64,000 nucleotides of DNA from positions 2,294,001-2,358,000 of the forward strand of contig NZ_CP045920.1 in assembly GCF_009660225.1 (NCBI RefSeq). The letters are read 5' to 3'. This DNA comes from Pseudactinotalea sp. HY158. Its GTDB lineage: Bacteria; Actinomycetota; Actinomycetes; Actinomycetales; Beutenbergiaceae. The translations under genes and the position numbers were made by a program. Below the pieces are notes generated by a model. It was not told the DNA's origin. It saw only the letters and a program-made list of their open reading frames with translations, and ran no database searches. Below are positions 9,253 to 18,123 of this stretch, piece by piece (positions within the stretch are counted from its first letter, which is position 1; each line of letters starts with the position of its first letter).

Positions 9253-10331
9253 CGCGCGATCCACTCCCCGTAGAAGATCGCGACGCCGACCGCGACGAAC
9301 AGGGCGGCGATGATCCAGAAGCGGATGACGATCGTCACCTCCGCCCAGCCCTTGAGCTCGAAGTGGTGGTGCAGCGGGGCCATCTTGAACACGCGCCTGC
9401 CGGTGGCCTTGAAGAAGCCGATCTGGATGACATCGGAGAGCACGATGAGCACGAACAGGCCCCCGATGATCGCGGTGAGCAGCTCGGTGCGGGTGAGGAT
9501 CGACAGGCCGGCGAGGGCGCCGCCGAGGGCGAGGGAGCCGGTGTCGCCCATGAAGATCCGCGCGGGCGAGGCGTTCCACCACAGGAAGCCGACGCAGGCG
9601 CCGACGATGGCGGCCGAGGCGATGGCCAGATCCTGGGGATCGCGGACCTCGTAGCACCCACCGCCCACCTGGGAGAGGTTCTGGCAGTTCTGGTTCGACT
9701 GCCACAGCGTGACCACGACGTAGGCCCCGAAGACGAGCATGCTCACGCCCGTGGCGAGCCCGTCGAGCCCGTCGGTCAGGTTCACCGCGTTCGACCAGGC
9801 GGTGATGAGGAAGTTCGACCACAGCACGAAGAGCACGACGCCCAGCCCCACGCCCCAGTAGGCCAGGTCCCAGCCGAGGTCCCGGGTGAAGGAGATCTGG
9901 GTCGAGGCGGGCGTGCGGAAGCGCTCGTTGGGGAACTGCAGCACGAGCACGGAGAAGACGACGCCCACGGCGCCCTGGCCGACGATCTTCCAGACCGGAC
10001 TGAGGCCGAGGGAACGCTGCCGGCTGATCTTGATGAAGTCGTCGAGGAAGCCGATGACCCCGAGCCCGACCATGAGGAAGAGCAGCAGCAGCCCCGAGAT
10101 CGACGGCAGCCGGCCCGCGAACACGAACGCCAGCGCGAACCCGGCGAGGGTCGCGCCGATGATGACCACCCCGCCCATCGTCGGGGTGCCGCGCTTGGTG
10201 AAGTGGGCGGTGGGGCCGTCCTGGCGGATGAACTGGCCGTAGTTGCGGCGCGTGAGGAAGCGGATGAACGGCGAGGTGCCGGAGAGTGAGACGAGCAGGC
10301 TCACGCCGCCCGCGACGAGGACGGCGATCAC
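9249..10331 (-). CDS. mraY: Phospho-MurNAc-pentapeptide transferase MraY
   Basis: Integral membrane enzyme that transfers phospho-MurNAc-pentapeptide to undecaprenyl phosphate, giving lipid I. 360 residues with about ten membrane helices, [15 protein letters not shown] near 46-60, FLDDFIKI (Asp-rich catalytic site), [12 protein letters not shown] and the cytoplasmic [12 protein letters not shown] motif. Start is GTG at 10331, overlapping the murF stop by 4 nt. The annotation is secure. Confidence 0.97.
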   Translation of the reverse strand: MIAVLVAGGVSLLVSLSGTSPFIRFLTRRNYGQFIRQDGPTAHFTKRGTPTMGGVVIIGATLAGFALAFVFAGRLPSISGLLLLFLMVGLGVIGFLDDFIKISRQRSLGLSPVWKIVGQGAVGVVFSVLVLQFPNERFRTPASTQISFTRDLGWDLAYWGVGLGVVLFVLWSNFLITAWSNAVNLTDGLDGLATGVSMLVFGAYVVVTLWQSNQNCQNLSQVGGGCYEVRDPQDLAIASAAIVGACVGFLWWNASPARIFMGDTGSLALGGALAGLSILTRTELLTAIIGGLFVLIVLSDVIQIGFFKATGRRVFKMAPLHHHFELKGWAEVTIVIRFWIIAALFVAVGVAIFYGEWIAR

Positions 10332-11800
10332 GGGGCACTCACCTCGGCGAGGTCGGCGACGAGCCGGTCGGCGAGCCGGGCCAGCCCGGCGCCGTTGGAG
10401 GACTTGAGCAACACGATGTCGCCGGGGCGCAGCTCGGTCAGCAGCACGGTCAGGGCCTCCTCGATCGTGTCGACATGGGCGGCCTCGGCCCCCCAGGAGC
10501 CCTCCTGGACGGCGCCGGTGTGGATCGGGCGGGCGCCCTCGCCGACCACGAGGAGCTTGTCGATGTTCAGCCGCACGGCCAGCCGGCCGATCGCATCGTG
10601 TTCGCCGATGCTGTCCGGGCCGAGCTCGCGCATCTCCCCGAGCACGGCGATGGTGCGGCGCCGCTCTCGGCCCGCACCGGCCCGCACGCTCATGGCCGCG
10701 AGGGCCTTGAGCGCGGCCCGGACCGATTCGGGGTTGGCGTTGTAGGCGTCGTCGACGATCCGGATGCCGCCGGCGGTGTCGATCAGGTGCATGCGGTGGG
10801 CGCTGGCCGGGCCCGTGCGCGCCAGTCGGGCGGCGACGGCGTCCGCGCTCAGCCCCAGTAGGAGGGCCGCGGCGGCGGCGGCGAGGCCGTTCACGACGTG
10901 ATGCTCCCCCACGAGGGCCAGACTCACCTCGGTCGGGCTCGTTGCGCCCGCCGCACCGCCGGCGCGTCCGGTCAGGGTGAAGGACGCGCGGCCGTCGTCG
11001 TCGGTGCGCACGTGGGTGGCGCGGAAGTCGGCCTCCGGGCTCTCCCCGAAGGTGCGCACGTGCTCGGTCAGGCCGGCCATCGCGGCCACCCGCGGGTCGT
11101 CGAGGTTGAGCAGCGCGACCCCGCCGGGGCGCAGCCCCTCGACCAGCTCGGCCTTGGCGCGGGCGACCCCCTCGATCGAGCCGAAGCCCTGCAGGTGCGC
11201 GCGGCCGACCTTGAGCACGATCGCCAGGTCGGGCGGCGCGATCGAGGTGAGGTAGGTGAGGTTGCCGGGGGCGTCGGCGCCCATCTCGAGCACGAGGGTG
11301 CGGGTCTGCTCCCCGGCGCTCAGCACCGTGAGCGGCAGGCCGATCTCGTTGTTGAAGGAGGCGACGGGGGCGACGACCTCGCCGAGCTCGCCGAGCAGCG
11401 CGGCGAGCAGATCCTTCGTGGTCGTCTTGCCCACCGAACCGGTCACGGCCACGACGTCGAAGGGGCGCCCGGCCGCGGCCGCCCGCTCCCGCAGCCCGGC
11501 CAGGTGGTGGCGGGCCAGGGTGCCGAGGGCGGCGGCGGGGTCGCTCACGAGGATCTGGGGTCCCCCGCCGGGCACGAGTCTGCTCACGAGGGCGGCGGCG
11601 GCGCCGGCGGCGTGGGCCGTGGCCACGTAGTCGTGGCCGTCGACGTGGTCGCCCGGGAGCGCCACGAAGAGGGATCCGGGCCTCACCTTGCGGGAGTCGA
11701 CGACCGCGTCGGTCAACTCCGCCGCTGCGGTCGGTGGGGTCCCGGGTTCAAGGGTGGCGCCGAGGAGCTCGGCGGCTAGGGACGGTGTCAGCGCGATCAT
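10328..11800 (-). CDS. murF: UDP-MurNAc-tripeptide--D-Ala-D-Ala ligase MurF
   Basis: Adds D-Ala-D-Ala to complete the precursor pentapeptide. The 490-residue protein has an N-terminal [18 protein letters not shown] segment, the ATP loop TGSVGKTTT (120-128), [22 protein letters not shown] and the MurF hallmark [15 protein letters not shown]. That last motif excludes MurE. The gene follows ftsI after a 157-bp gap, where murE would normally stand, so murF does not appear translationally coupled upstream and may have its own promoter. Confidence 0.97.
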   Translation of the reverse strand: MIALTPSLAAELLGATLEPGTPPTAAAELTDAVVDSRKVRPGSLFVALPGDHVDGHDYVATAHAAGAAAALVSRLVPGGGPQILVSDPAAALGTLARHHLAGLRERAAAAGRPFDVVAVTGSVGKTTTKDLLAALLGELGEVVAPVASFNNEIGLPLTVLSAGEQTRTLVLEMGADAPGNLTYLTSIAPPDLAIVLKVGRAHLQGFGSIEGVARAKAELVEGLRPGGVALLNLDDPRVAAMAGLTEHVRTFGESPEADFRATHVRTDDDGRASFTLTGRAGGAAGATSPTEVSLALVGEHHVVNGLAAAAAALLLGLSADAVAARLARTGPASAHRMHLIDTAGGIRIVDDAYNANPESVRAALKALAAMSVRAGAGRERRRTIAVLGEMRELGPDSIGEHDAIGRLAVRLNIDKLLVVGEGARPIHTGAVQEGSWGAEAAHVDTIEEALTVLLTELRPGDIVLLKSSNGAGLARLADRLVADLAEVSAP

Positions 11801-11957
11801 CGTGTCTCGTAGGTGCGGGGCGGATGCCCACGCCTCCTCCCTGGTCTGGTCTTCGCTCCGGCCGGAGCCGGTCCTGCCCGCAATCTACCGCCGTCCCGGG
11901 TCCGCGGGGGGACGGCGCCCCGGGAACGTCGGCTTCGTCACGGCCCGTCACAACCCG
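11801..11957. other. ftsI-murF gap where murE is expected; contains a hairpin
   Basis: 157 bp without a coding sequence at the usual site of murE. No ligase remnant is visible in either direction. It holds a perfect 9-bp hairpin (arms CGCCGTCCC 11889-11897 and GGGACGGCG 11909-11917, 11-nt loop) without a T-run, which could attenuate or process the transcript between ftsI and murF. Confidence 0.5.
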
Positions 11958-13766
11958 TCACGATCCGTCGTCCACGACGAGCCGGTACGGCTTCGGGTCC
12001 GTGGTCGAGGGCTCGATCCCCCGGCTCGGAAGCGCGTAGTTGGCGATGTCGTGGAACACGGGCGCGGCGATCGTGCCGCCGTAGAAGCCGCTCGTGGGCC
12101 GGTAGACGACCACGCCGATGATGAGCTCGGGATCCTCGGCGGGGGTGATGCCCACGAAGGAGGCGGCCGTGTCGGTCAGGCCGCCGGCCCGGTCCCGGAT
12201 CTGCGCGGTGCCGGTCTTGCCCGCGACCCGGTAGTTCTGCAGGCCGGCGCGCTTTCCCGTGCCGTGATCGGCGTTGACCACCGATTCGAGCATCCGGATC
12301 ATCTCCCGGCTGTGCTCGGCCGAGACGACCCGCACGGGATCGGGCCGCTCCGGCACCGTGGTCCGCCCGTCGCAGTTCATCGAGTCGATGAGGCGCGGGG
12401 CGATGGCCACCCCGTCGTTCGCGACGGTGGCGAAGACCCCGGTGTTCTGCAGCAGGCTGACGTTGAGACCCTGCCCGAACATGGTGGTGTACCGCTGGCG
12501 GCCGTCCCAGGTGTCCGGCTCGGGAACGAGTCCGGCGGTCTCGTTCGGCAGCTCGATCCCGGTGGGCTCGCCCCAGCCCATGAGGCGCATGTACTCGTAC
12601 CGGGTCTCGTCGCTCATGCGCGAGCCGATGTTGATCGTGCCGGTGTTGGCGGACTGGGCGAGCACGCCGGCGACGGTGAGGACCTGGTCGGGGTGCGGGC
12701 TGTGATCGGTGAAGGTCTGCCCGTTCGGGGTCGTGAGCTGATACGGGTCGTTGATCGCGGTCTCCGGCTCGACCTCGCCCTCCTCGAGGGCGGAGAGCAC
12801 GGTGAGCACCTTCCCGGTCGAGCCCGGGTCGTAGAAGCCCTGGACGGAGTTGAGCCGCCACGCCGAGTCCGGCCCCTTGCCGGGCTTGTTCGGGTTGCCC
12901 GAGCCCGAGTCGGCGAGCGCGAGCACGCGGCCGGTGTCGGCCTCGATGACGACGGCCGCCCCCCATTCGGCGCCGTAGGTCTCGACCGTCTCGTCGAGCA
13001 CCTGCTGGCTGTGCCACTGCAGATCCGAGTCGATCGTCAAGGTGACGTCGCAGCCCGGCACGGCCGGGGTGACCTCCTGGATGCCGGTGGGGATGGTCTG
13101 GCCACCGACGCCGCGTTCGAGCACCTGGGAGCCGTCGGTCCCGGAGAGCTCGGACTGCAGCCGGTACTCGAGGCCCGCCGCGCCCTCGCCGCTGCCGTCG
13201 ACGAAGCCGAGCATCGAGCCGGCCACGGTCTGATTGGGGTATTCCCGGCGCTGCGAGTGCTCGGCGTACAGGCCGGGGATCCCGAGCTCACGGACCTGAT
13301 CCCAGAGCTCGCGCGTGACGCCGGCGGCGATGAGGTACCAGCCGTTCGTTCCCACGAGGTCGGCGCCGAGCTCGGCGCGGTAGGCGGCGTCCTCGACCCC
13401 GGCGGGGCTGCCGAGCACGGAGATGAGCTGGTCGGCGGCGGCGAGGGCGCCGCGGCCGATCGTCTCGCCCTCGTCGTCGGTGAGCACGTAGTCGGGCAGC
13501 TGGGAGAGGTCGGCGCGGATGTCGAAGGTCTCGACCGTGGTCGCGAGCACGACGCCGTTCGCGTCGAGGATCTGGCCCCGGGCGGCGGGGATCGGCTCGG
13601 GCCTGCTCACCCGCAGGTTGCGCCCCTCCTGCGCGAGCGCCGGGCCCGCGATCGCCTGCACGTACACGAGCCGGGCGGCGAAGACGATGACGAGCACGAG
13701 CACGATCGCCATGATCCACTTCTGGCGCTTGGCCGGGTCGCCGACCGCCGTCATCGGGCTACTCAC
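11958..13766 (-). CDS. ftsI: Penicillin-binding protein FtsI (PBP3-type transpeptidase)
   Basis: Septal class B D,D-transpeptidase. GTG at 13766 is supported by GGAGG seven nt upstream; an ATG at 13754 is an alternative. The 602-residue protein has a short cytoplasmic start, one membrane helix about 18-38 (WIMAIVLVLVIVFAARLVYV), the PBP dimerisation domain with RGQILDANGVVLA, and the transpeptidase domain with DPGSTGKV (SxxK with catalytic Ser), AQSANTGT (SxN) and AGKTGTAQI (KTG). It overlaps ftsL by 8 nt. No PASTA domains are seen. Confidence 0.97.
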   Translation of the reverse strand: MSSPMTAVGDPAKRQKWIMAIVLVLVIVFAARLVYVQAIAGPALAQEGRNLRVSRPEPIPAARGQILDANGVVLATTVETFDIRADLSQLPDYVLTDDEGETIGRGALAAADQLISVLGSPAGVEDAAYRAELGADLVGTNGWYLIAAGVTRELWDQVRELGIPGLYAEHSQRREYPNQTVAGSMLGFVDGSGEGAAGLEYRLQSELSGTDGSQVLERGVGGQTIPTGIQEVTPAVPGCDVTLTIDSDLQWHSQQVLDETVETYGAEWGAAVVIEADTGRVLALADSGSGNPNKPGKGPDSAWRLNSVQGFYDPGSTGKVLTVLSALEEGEVEPETAINDPYQLTTPNGQTFTDHSPHPDQVLTVAGVLAQSANTGTINIGSRMSDETRYEYMRLMGWGEPTGIELPNETAGLVPEPDTWDGRQRYTTMFGQGLNVSLLQNTGVFATVANDGVAIAPRLIDSMNCDGRTTVPERPDPVRVVSAEHSREMIRMLESVVNADHGTGKRAGLQNYRVAGKTGTAQIRDRAGGLTDTAASFVGITPAEDPELIIGVVVYRPTSGFYGGTIAAPVFHDIANYALPSRGIEPSTTDPKPYRLVVDDGS

Positions 13767-14160
13767 CGCCGCCCTCCACCTTCGGGCCCACGACGCTCCC
13801 GTCGGCCAGGCGGATGAAGCTCACCTCGGCGCTGCGGACCATGCCGAGCTCCGTGGCGCGCCGGGCCAGCCGGGCGGGCGCCGAGAGCTCGTCGACCTCG
13901 GTCGCGAGTTCCTGGTTGGTCTGCGAGAGCCGCGCGAGCTCCACCTCGGTGGAGTGGATGTCGTAGGCGGTCGCCGCCATGGACGTGTTGAGCATGAGGG
14001 CCACGAGCATCGCTCCTCCGAGGATCGTGATGCACAGGAGGAAGAACGGCACGCGGGAGCGCGCCGCGGCGGGGGCGTGGACGAGCCGCAGCTTCGGGCG
14101 GCGGGTGGCCGGGGCGGACGGCCGGGTGGCCGGGGCGCGAACGGCGCGGGCGGCGGTCAT
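13759..14160 (-). CDS. ftsL: FtsL-like cell division protein
   Basis: A 133-residue bitopic protein: Arg/Pro/Ala-rich cytoplasmic part (1-about 38), one membrane helix ([21 protein letters not shown], about 38-58), then an extracellular segment with a short coiled coil ([24 protein letters not shown]). Sequence identity within FtsL is low; the call rests on topology and on the position between rsmH and ftsI. It forms an ATGA overlap with rsmH. In other bacteria FtsL with FtsB and FtsQ activates FtsWI. Confidence 0.87.
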   Translation of the reverse strand: MTAARAVRAPATRPSAPATRRPKLRLVHAPAAARSRVPFFLLCITILGGAMLVALMLNTSMAATAYDIHSTEVELARLSQTNQELATEVDELSAPARLARRATELGMVRSAEVSFIRLADGSVVGPKVEGGGE

Positions 14161-15173
14161 GAGACCTCCTTCGGCAGGGGACGGATCCGCTCGACGGCGC
14201 GGAGTCGGACCGAGGCGGCCCGCGGGTTGCGCTCGATCTCCTCGGCGTCGGCACGCTCGGCCCCGCGCGTGAGCAGCCGCAGGAACGGCGCGTGGTCGGG
14301 CAGTTCCACGGGCAGGTCCGGGGGCGCGGTCGAGGTGGCCCCGGCGGTGAAGGCGCGCTTGACGAGCCGGTCCTCGAGCGACTGGTAGGAGAGCACCACG
14401 ATGCGGCCGCCGACGCCGATCGAGTCGATCGCCGCGGGGATCGCGCGTTCGAGCACGTCGAGTTCGGCGTTCACGGCGATCCGCAGCGCCTGGAAGGTAC
14501 GTTTGGCGGGATTCCCGCCGGTGCGCCGGGCCGCCGCCGGAATGGCCCCGCGGACGAGGTCGACGAGGGCCGCCGAGTGGGTGATCGGGTCGAGATCGCG
14601 GGTGCGGACGATCGCGGCGGCGATCCGACCTGCGAACTTCTCCTCGCCGTACCAGGACAGGATCCGGCGCAGCTCGGCCTCGGGCGCGCTCGCGATCAGG
14701 TCGGCGGCCGTCGTCCCCCTCGTCTGATCCATCCGCATGTCCAGCGGCGCGTCCCGGGAGTAGGCGAACCCGCGGTCCGGCTCGTCGAGTTGGAGGGAGG
14801 AGACGCCCAGGTCGAACAGGACTCCCTGGACGGTCCCTCCGCCCGGGCCGGGCACGTGCGTGGCGACGACGTCGCTCACCTCGTCGTAGACGGCGTGAAC
14901 CGGCGTGAACCGGTCGCGATGGCGCGCGAGCCGCTCGCTCGCCAGGTCGAGCGCCTGCGGGTCGCGGTCGATGCCGAGGACCCGCAGGCCGGGGAACGTC
15001 TCGAGCAGCAGGTCGCTGTGGCCCCCCATGCCGAGCGTGGCATCGACGACCGTCGCCCCGCGGGCACCGAGCGCGGGCGCGAGCAGGTCGACGCAGCGCT
15101 GCGCGAGCACCGGCACGTGCCGCTCTCCCGGCGAGGGGCCGGCTGCGGGGCCGCCGCTGCGTGGCTGGTCCAT
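14157..15173 (-). CDS. rsmH: 16S rRNA m4C1402 methyltransferase RsmH
   Basis: SAM-dependent N4-methyltransferase of 16S rRNA C1402 (former MraW). ATG at 15173 ([31 protein letters not shown]) is preferred to the longer open frame because the family starts shortly before HVPVL; 338 aa, but no strong ribosome-binding site is seen. Motifs: [16 protein letters not shown] (SAM loop), [52 protein letters not shown] and [14 protein letters not shown]. It is separated from mraZ by 185 bp containing GTGGAG repeats. Confidence 0.95.
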   Translation of the reverse strand: MDQPRSGGPAAGPSPGERHVPVLAQRCVDLLAPALGARGATVVDATLGMGGHSDLLLETFPGLRVLGIDRDPQALDLASERLARHRDRFTPVHAVYDEVSDVVATHVPGPGGGTVQGVLFDLGVSSLQLDEPDRGFAYSRDAPLDMRMDQTRGTTAADLIASAPEAELRRILSWYGEEKFAGRIAAAIVRTRDLDPITHSAALVDLVRGAIPAAARRTGGNPAKRTFQALRIAVNAELDVLERAIPAAIDSIGVGGRIVVLSYQSLEDRLVKRAFTAGATSTAPPDLPVELPDHAPFLRLLTRGAERADAEEIERNPRAASVRLRAVERIRPLPKEVS

Positions 15174-15205
15174 GGGCTGCTTTCGGATCGGGGCGAGGGG
15201 AACGG

Positions 15206-15243
15206 GTGGAGCGATGTGGAGGGATCGGTGGAGCGGGGTGGAG
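15206..15243 (+). promoter_or_regulatory. Four phased GTGGAG repeats between mraZ and rsmH
   Basis: GTGGAG hexamers begin at 15206, 15216, 15228 and 15238, two pairs each spaced 10 bp and the pairs 12 bp apart. The core equals the boxes in the mraZ promoter but on the opposite strand. MraZ proteins are known to bind direct repeats with 10-bp period, so this may be a second MraZ site inside the dcw operon. Function is inferred only. Confidence 0.45.
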
Positions 15244-15358
15244 CGGACCGGGAGGGCGGCTGTCGGAGCCACCTGGCCAGGACTCCCCCCGACTGGTTCT
15301 GCCGCCGGGGAAGTGCGTCAGAACCGCGGTGAGAGACCTCGCCCTGTGGCGATCCGAA

Positions 15359-15787
15359 TCAGAGGCCGCGCACCACCTCCTCGGTCAGCTCGGTGTAGAG
15401 GTCTTCCTGTTCCTCGAGGTAGGTCTGCCAGGCCGCGGCGTCCCAGATCTCGATCTTGGTGCCGGAGCCGATCACCGCGAGATCGCGGCTCAGGCCCGCG
15501 TACTTGCGCAACACGGCCGGGATCGTGACCCGGCCCTGCTTGTCGGGGATCTCGTCCGAGGCGCCCGAGAGGAACACGCGGGTGTAGGCGCGGTTCTGCT
15601 TGGAGGTGAGCGGGGAGTCCTCGAGTTCGGCGAGCACCTGTTCGAAGCGCTGGCGGGGGAAGGCGTAGAGGCAGCGCTCCTGCCCGCGGGTGACGATCAC
15701 GCCCGGTGCCATGGCCTCGCGGTACTTCGCGGGCAGGATCAACCGACCCTTGTCGTCGAGCTTCGGCTCGTACGTTCCGAGGAACAT
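15359..15787 (-). CDS. mraZ: Transcriptional regulator MraZ
   Basis: AbrB/SpoVT-like DNA-binding protein that autoregulates the dcw operon. ATG at 15787 (MFLGTYEPKLDDKGRLILPAK) is preceded by GGGGGTGAC; a 14-codon upstream extension of the open frame is not needed. 142 residues with two MraZ repeats: GTYEPKLDDKGRLILPAKYRE and the second with DEIPDKQGRVTIPAVLRKYAGL. The DxxGRxxxP pattern occurs in both. Its promoter region carries matching 10-bp-spaced boxes. Confidence 0.95.
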   Translation of the reverse strand: MFLGTYEPKLDDKGRLILPAKYREAMAPGVIVTRGQERCLYAFPRQRFEQVLAELEDSPLTSKQNRAYTRVFLSGASDEIPDKQGRVTIPAVLRKYAGLSRDLAVIGSGTKIEIWDAAAWQTYLEEQEDLYTELTEEVVRGL

Positions 15788-15823
15788 GTCACCCCCGATC
15801 TTCATCCCGGCTACACCAACAGG

Positions 15824-15855
15824 CCCCACATTACTCCACTTCCCTCCCTCGTCAA
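15824..15855 (-). promoter_or_regulatory. mraZ promoter overlapped by three 10-bp-spaced MraZ-type boxes
   Basis: On the minus strand, -35 TTGACG (15850-15855) and -10 TAATGT (15828-15833) are 16 bp apart, about 40 bp before the mraZ ATG. Across the spacer and -10 lie hexamers AGGGAG (15844-15849), GTGGAG (15834-15839) and GTGGGG (15824-15829) at exact 10-bp steps. This is the arrangement known for MraZ operators in other bacteria, and implies autorepression of the whole division cluster. Confidence 0.65.
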
Positions 15856-15976
15856 CGGATACGGGCCCGAATCATCGACTCCGATCGGCGGAATCCTCAG
15901 GATCCTGCTGGTGGAGGGATCCGCGATCCCACACGTCCGGGTGCCCCGCCCGGTCCCGCCCCGCCGGGCGCTGGAT

Positions 15977-15988
15977 TAGGCTCTCGTT
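15977..15988 (+). promoter_or_regulatory. Leaderless-type promoter of the MoxR gene
   Basis: A -10-like TAGGCT (15977-15982) ends six nt before the ATG at 15989 and there is no ribosome-binding site. The expected transcription start coincides with the A of ATG. Confidence 0.55.
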
Positions 15989-17041
15989 ATGACATCGGCC
16001 ACACTCACCCTCGACCTCACGGGCCTCGAGCGCTCGCTGGCTCGGTCCCTGCACGGTCGCCCCGAGGTGGTCCGGCTCGCGAGCGCGGTCTTCCTCGCCC
16101 GGGGGCACCTGTTGCTCGAGGACGTGCCCGGCGTGGGCAAGACGACCCTGGCCAAGGCACTGGCCCGGGCCGTGGGCGGCACGGTCGGGCGGATCCAGTT
16201 CACCCCGGACCTGCTGCCCTCGGACCTCACCGGAATCACGATCTACCGGCAGCAGTTGAACGAGTTCGAGTTCCGCCCCGGGCCGCTGTTCGCGACGGTG
16301 GTCATCGGCGACGAGATCAACCGGGCCTCGCCGAAGACCCAGTCGGCGCTGCTCGAGGCGATGCAGGAGCGTCAGGTCACGGTGGACGGCACGACGCACG
16401 CCCTGCCCGAGCCGTTCATGGTCATCGCGACGCAGAACCCGGTGGAGATGGCCGGCACCTATCCCCTGCCCGAGGCCCAGCGGGACCGCTTCATGGCCCA
16501 GACCTCGATCGGCTACCCGGACGCCGAGCACGAGTTGCGCGTGCTCACCGGCAGGCCGGATGCCGAGCACGCCGCCGATGCCCCCCATGGCGGCAATGGC
16601 AGCAATACCGGAAATGGCGGCAATGGCGGCAATGGCGGCAACGGCAGCAATGGCAGCAATGCCGGAAATGGCGGCAATGGCGGCAATGGCACGGCTGCGA
16701 GCGCCCTCGACCCGGGAGCCGCGGCCGCGGCGATCGACCAGGTGAGCGGGGTCTACGTCGCCGAGGCGGTGCACCGCTATGTGCTCGCCCTCGTGCGGGC
16801 GACCCGGGATCACGCCGACGTCGCCCTGGGAGCCTCCCCGCGGGCCGGGCTGCACCTCGTCGCGCTCGCGCGGGCCTGGGCCGCGCTGGCCGGGCGGGAC
16901 TTCGTGCTCCCCGACGACATCCAGGACATCCTCGTGCCCGTGCTCGGGCACCGGCTCGCGCTCACCCGGGAGGCCCGATCGGCGGGCCGAACGCCCGCCC
17001 AGGTGCTCGCCGAGCTGCGCGCACAGCTGCCGGTGCCCTGA
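15989..17041 (+). CDS. MoxR family AAA+ ATPase with Gly/Asn repeat insert
   Basis: MoxR-type AAA+ ATPase, predicted chaperone acting with the DUF58 (von Willebrand-like) protein encoded next. The 350 residues contain Walker A EDVPGVGKTTLA (about 44-55), Walker B VVIGDEINRASPKTQSALLEAMQE, sensor 1 IATQNPVEMAG and the LPEAQRDRF arginine-finger region. Residues about 198-231 are a Gly/Asn/Ser repeat (GGNGSNTGNGGNGGNG and further copies) not normal for the family, placed just before the C-terminal lid domain. The gene diverges from mraZ and starts a three-gene unit. Confidence 0.93.
   Translation: MTSATLTLDLTGLERSLARSLHGRPEVVRLASAVFLARGHLLLEDVPGVGKTTLAKALARAVGGTVGRIQFTPDLLPSDLTGITIYRQQLNEFEFRPGPLFATVVIGDEINRASPKTQSALLEAMQERQVTVDGTTHALPEPFMVIATQNPVEMAGTYPLPEAQRDRFMAQTSIGYPDAEHELRVLTGRPDAEHAADAPHGGNGSNTGNGGNGGNGGNGSNGSNAGNGGNGGNGTAASALDPGAAAAAIDQVSGVYVAEAVHRYVLALVRATRDHADVALGASPRAGLHLVALARAWAALAGRDFVLPDDIQDILVPVLGHRLALTREARSAGRTPAQVLAELRAQLPVP
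16583..16690 (+). repeat. GGCAAT-rich repeat inside the MoxR gene
   Basis: About 108 bp built from GGCAAT and GGCAGCAAT units, with two similar halves each containing an ACCGGAAAT or GCCGGAAAT block. All units are multiples of three, so the reading frame is kept and an Asn/Gly/Ser linker is encoded. Confidence 0.85.
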
Positions 17042-17043
17042 GC

Positions 17044-18123
17044 GTGCCTCGACAGTCGACCCGTCCCCGGCCGCCGCTGCCGACGGCGCGCGGGGTCGGC
17101 CTGCTCCTCGTCGGGCTCGCCCTGGCCGGGGCAGGGGCGACGACCCGGCGCCCCGAGCTCATGTGGTTCGGGGTGGCGCTCGTGTGCCTCGTGCTCACCG
17201 GCCTCGGGTACGGCCTCGTGCGGGCCCCGCTGGATCGGCGCGTCCGCGTCGTCCGGGTGCTGCGGCCCGCTCGATTGCAGGTCGGCAGGCCCGCCGCGAT
17301 GGACCTGTCCGTCCAGGGCCCGATTCCCCCGTGGTCGCAGCTGAGCGATCGGATCCCCGAGGGTGCCCGCCGCACCGGCGGCGCCGTCTCGGCGACGATC
17401 GAGGCCCGCCGGCGCGGACGGCTGCGGCTCGGCCCGGTGCTGCTCACCGGATCCGACCCGTTCGCCCTGACGCGGTGGCGCCGGGTGACCCGGCCGAGCA
17501 CCCTCGAGGTCGTGTGGCCCCGGACGGATGCGATCGAGGTGGACACGCCCTGGGGCGAGCTGAGCGTGGCCACGCGGCCCGCCGGGCATCCGGTCGGCGA
17601 CGTGGACGACGCGACGCTGCGCGAATACCGGCCCGGCGATCCGCTCGAGCGCGTGCACTGGAAGGCGACCGCCCGGCACTCCACGCTGCTCGTTCGCCAG
17701 GAGGACCCGTCCGAGGCCGAGCTCTTCCACGTGGTCCTCGTTCCCGGCCGGGCCGCGGATGCGGAGGGCCTCGACCGGCTGGTCGACGTCGCCGCCTCCC
17801 TGCTCGCCTCGGTCCACGGGGAGGGCTGGGCGGTGACCCTGTGGACTCCCGATCCCTCGGGCCGGCTCACCGGCCGGCCGGTGCCGGTCCTGGCGGACGC
17901 GCTGACCGACCTCGCGCTGCTTCCGGGCCCACCGCCCGGCCCCGTGGAGCCGCCGCGGGGCGCGCTCGTGGGCACGGCGCTCGTGGTCCTGGGCGAGGAG
18001 GACCCCGCGACCATCGGCGCACTGCTCGACTGGGCGAGCCACCCGGGCCTTGCCCACCTGCCCCGGCCCGGGACCTGGGTCGCGCGGTTCGAGCGGGCCG
18101 GCTGGGGGGTGCGGATCATATGA
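17044..18123 (+). CDS. DUF58 domain protein
   Basis: Membrane-anchored DUF58 protein, the usual partner of MoxR ATPases and transglutaminase-like proteins. GTG at 17044, two nt after the MoxR stop, gives 359 residues. Two hydrophobic segments at about 15-60 (GLLLVGLALAGAGA; LMWFGVALVCLVLTGLGYGLV) precede the soluble part, which has RRRGRLRLGPVLLTGSDPFAL and the DUF58 signature REYRPGDPLERVHWKATARHSTLLVRQ (about 198-224). Role unproven; in other bacteria these clusters relate to envelope integrity or surface protein maturation. Confidence 0.9.
   Translation: MPRQSTRPRPPLPTARGVGLLLVGLALAGAGATTRRPELMWFGVALVCLVLTGLGYGLVRAPLDRRVRVVRVLRPARLQVGRPAAMDLSVQGPIPPWSQLSDRIPEGARRTGGAVSATIEARRRGRLRLGPVLLTGSDPFALTRWRRVTRPSTLEVVWPRTDAIEVDTPWGELSVATRPAGHPVGDVDDATLREYRPGDPLERVHWKATARHSTLLVRQEDPSEAELFHVVLVPGRAADAEGLDRLVDVAASLLASVHGEGWAVTLWTPDPSGRLTGRPVPVLADALTDLALLPGPPPGPVEPPRGALVGTALVVLGEEDPATIGALLDWASHPGLAHLPRPGTWVARFERAGWGVRII

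Noticed and set aside
9253-10338. Upstream extension of the murD frame through mraY (898-codon frame)
   Set aside because: The extension lies out of frame over mraY and encodes Arg/Pro-rich nonsense; the GTG at 9252 fits the family start and overlap pattern.
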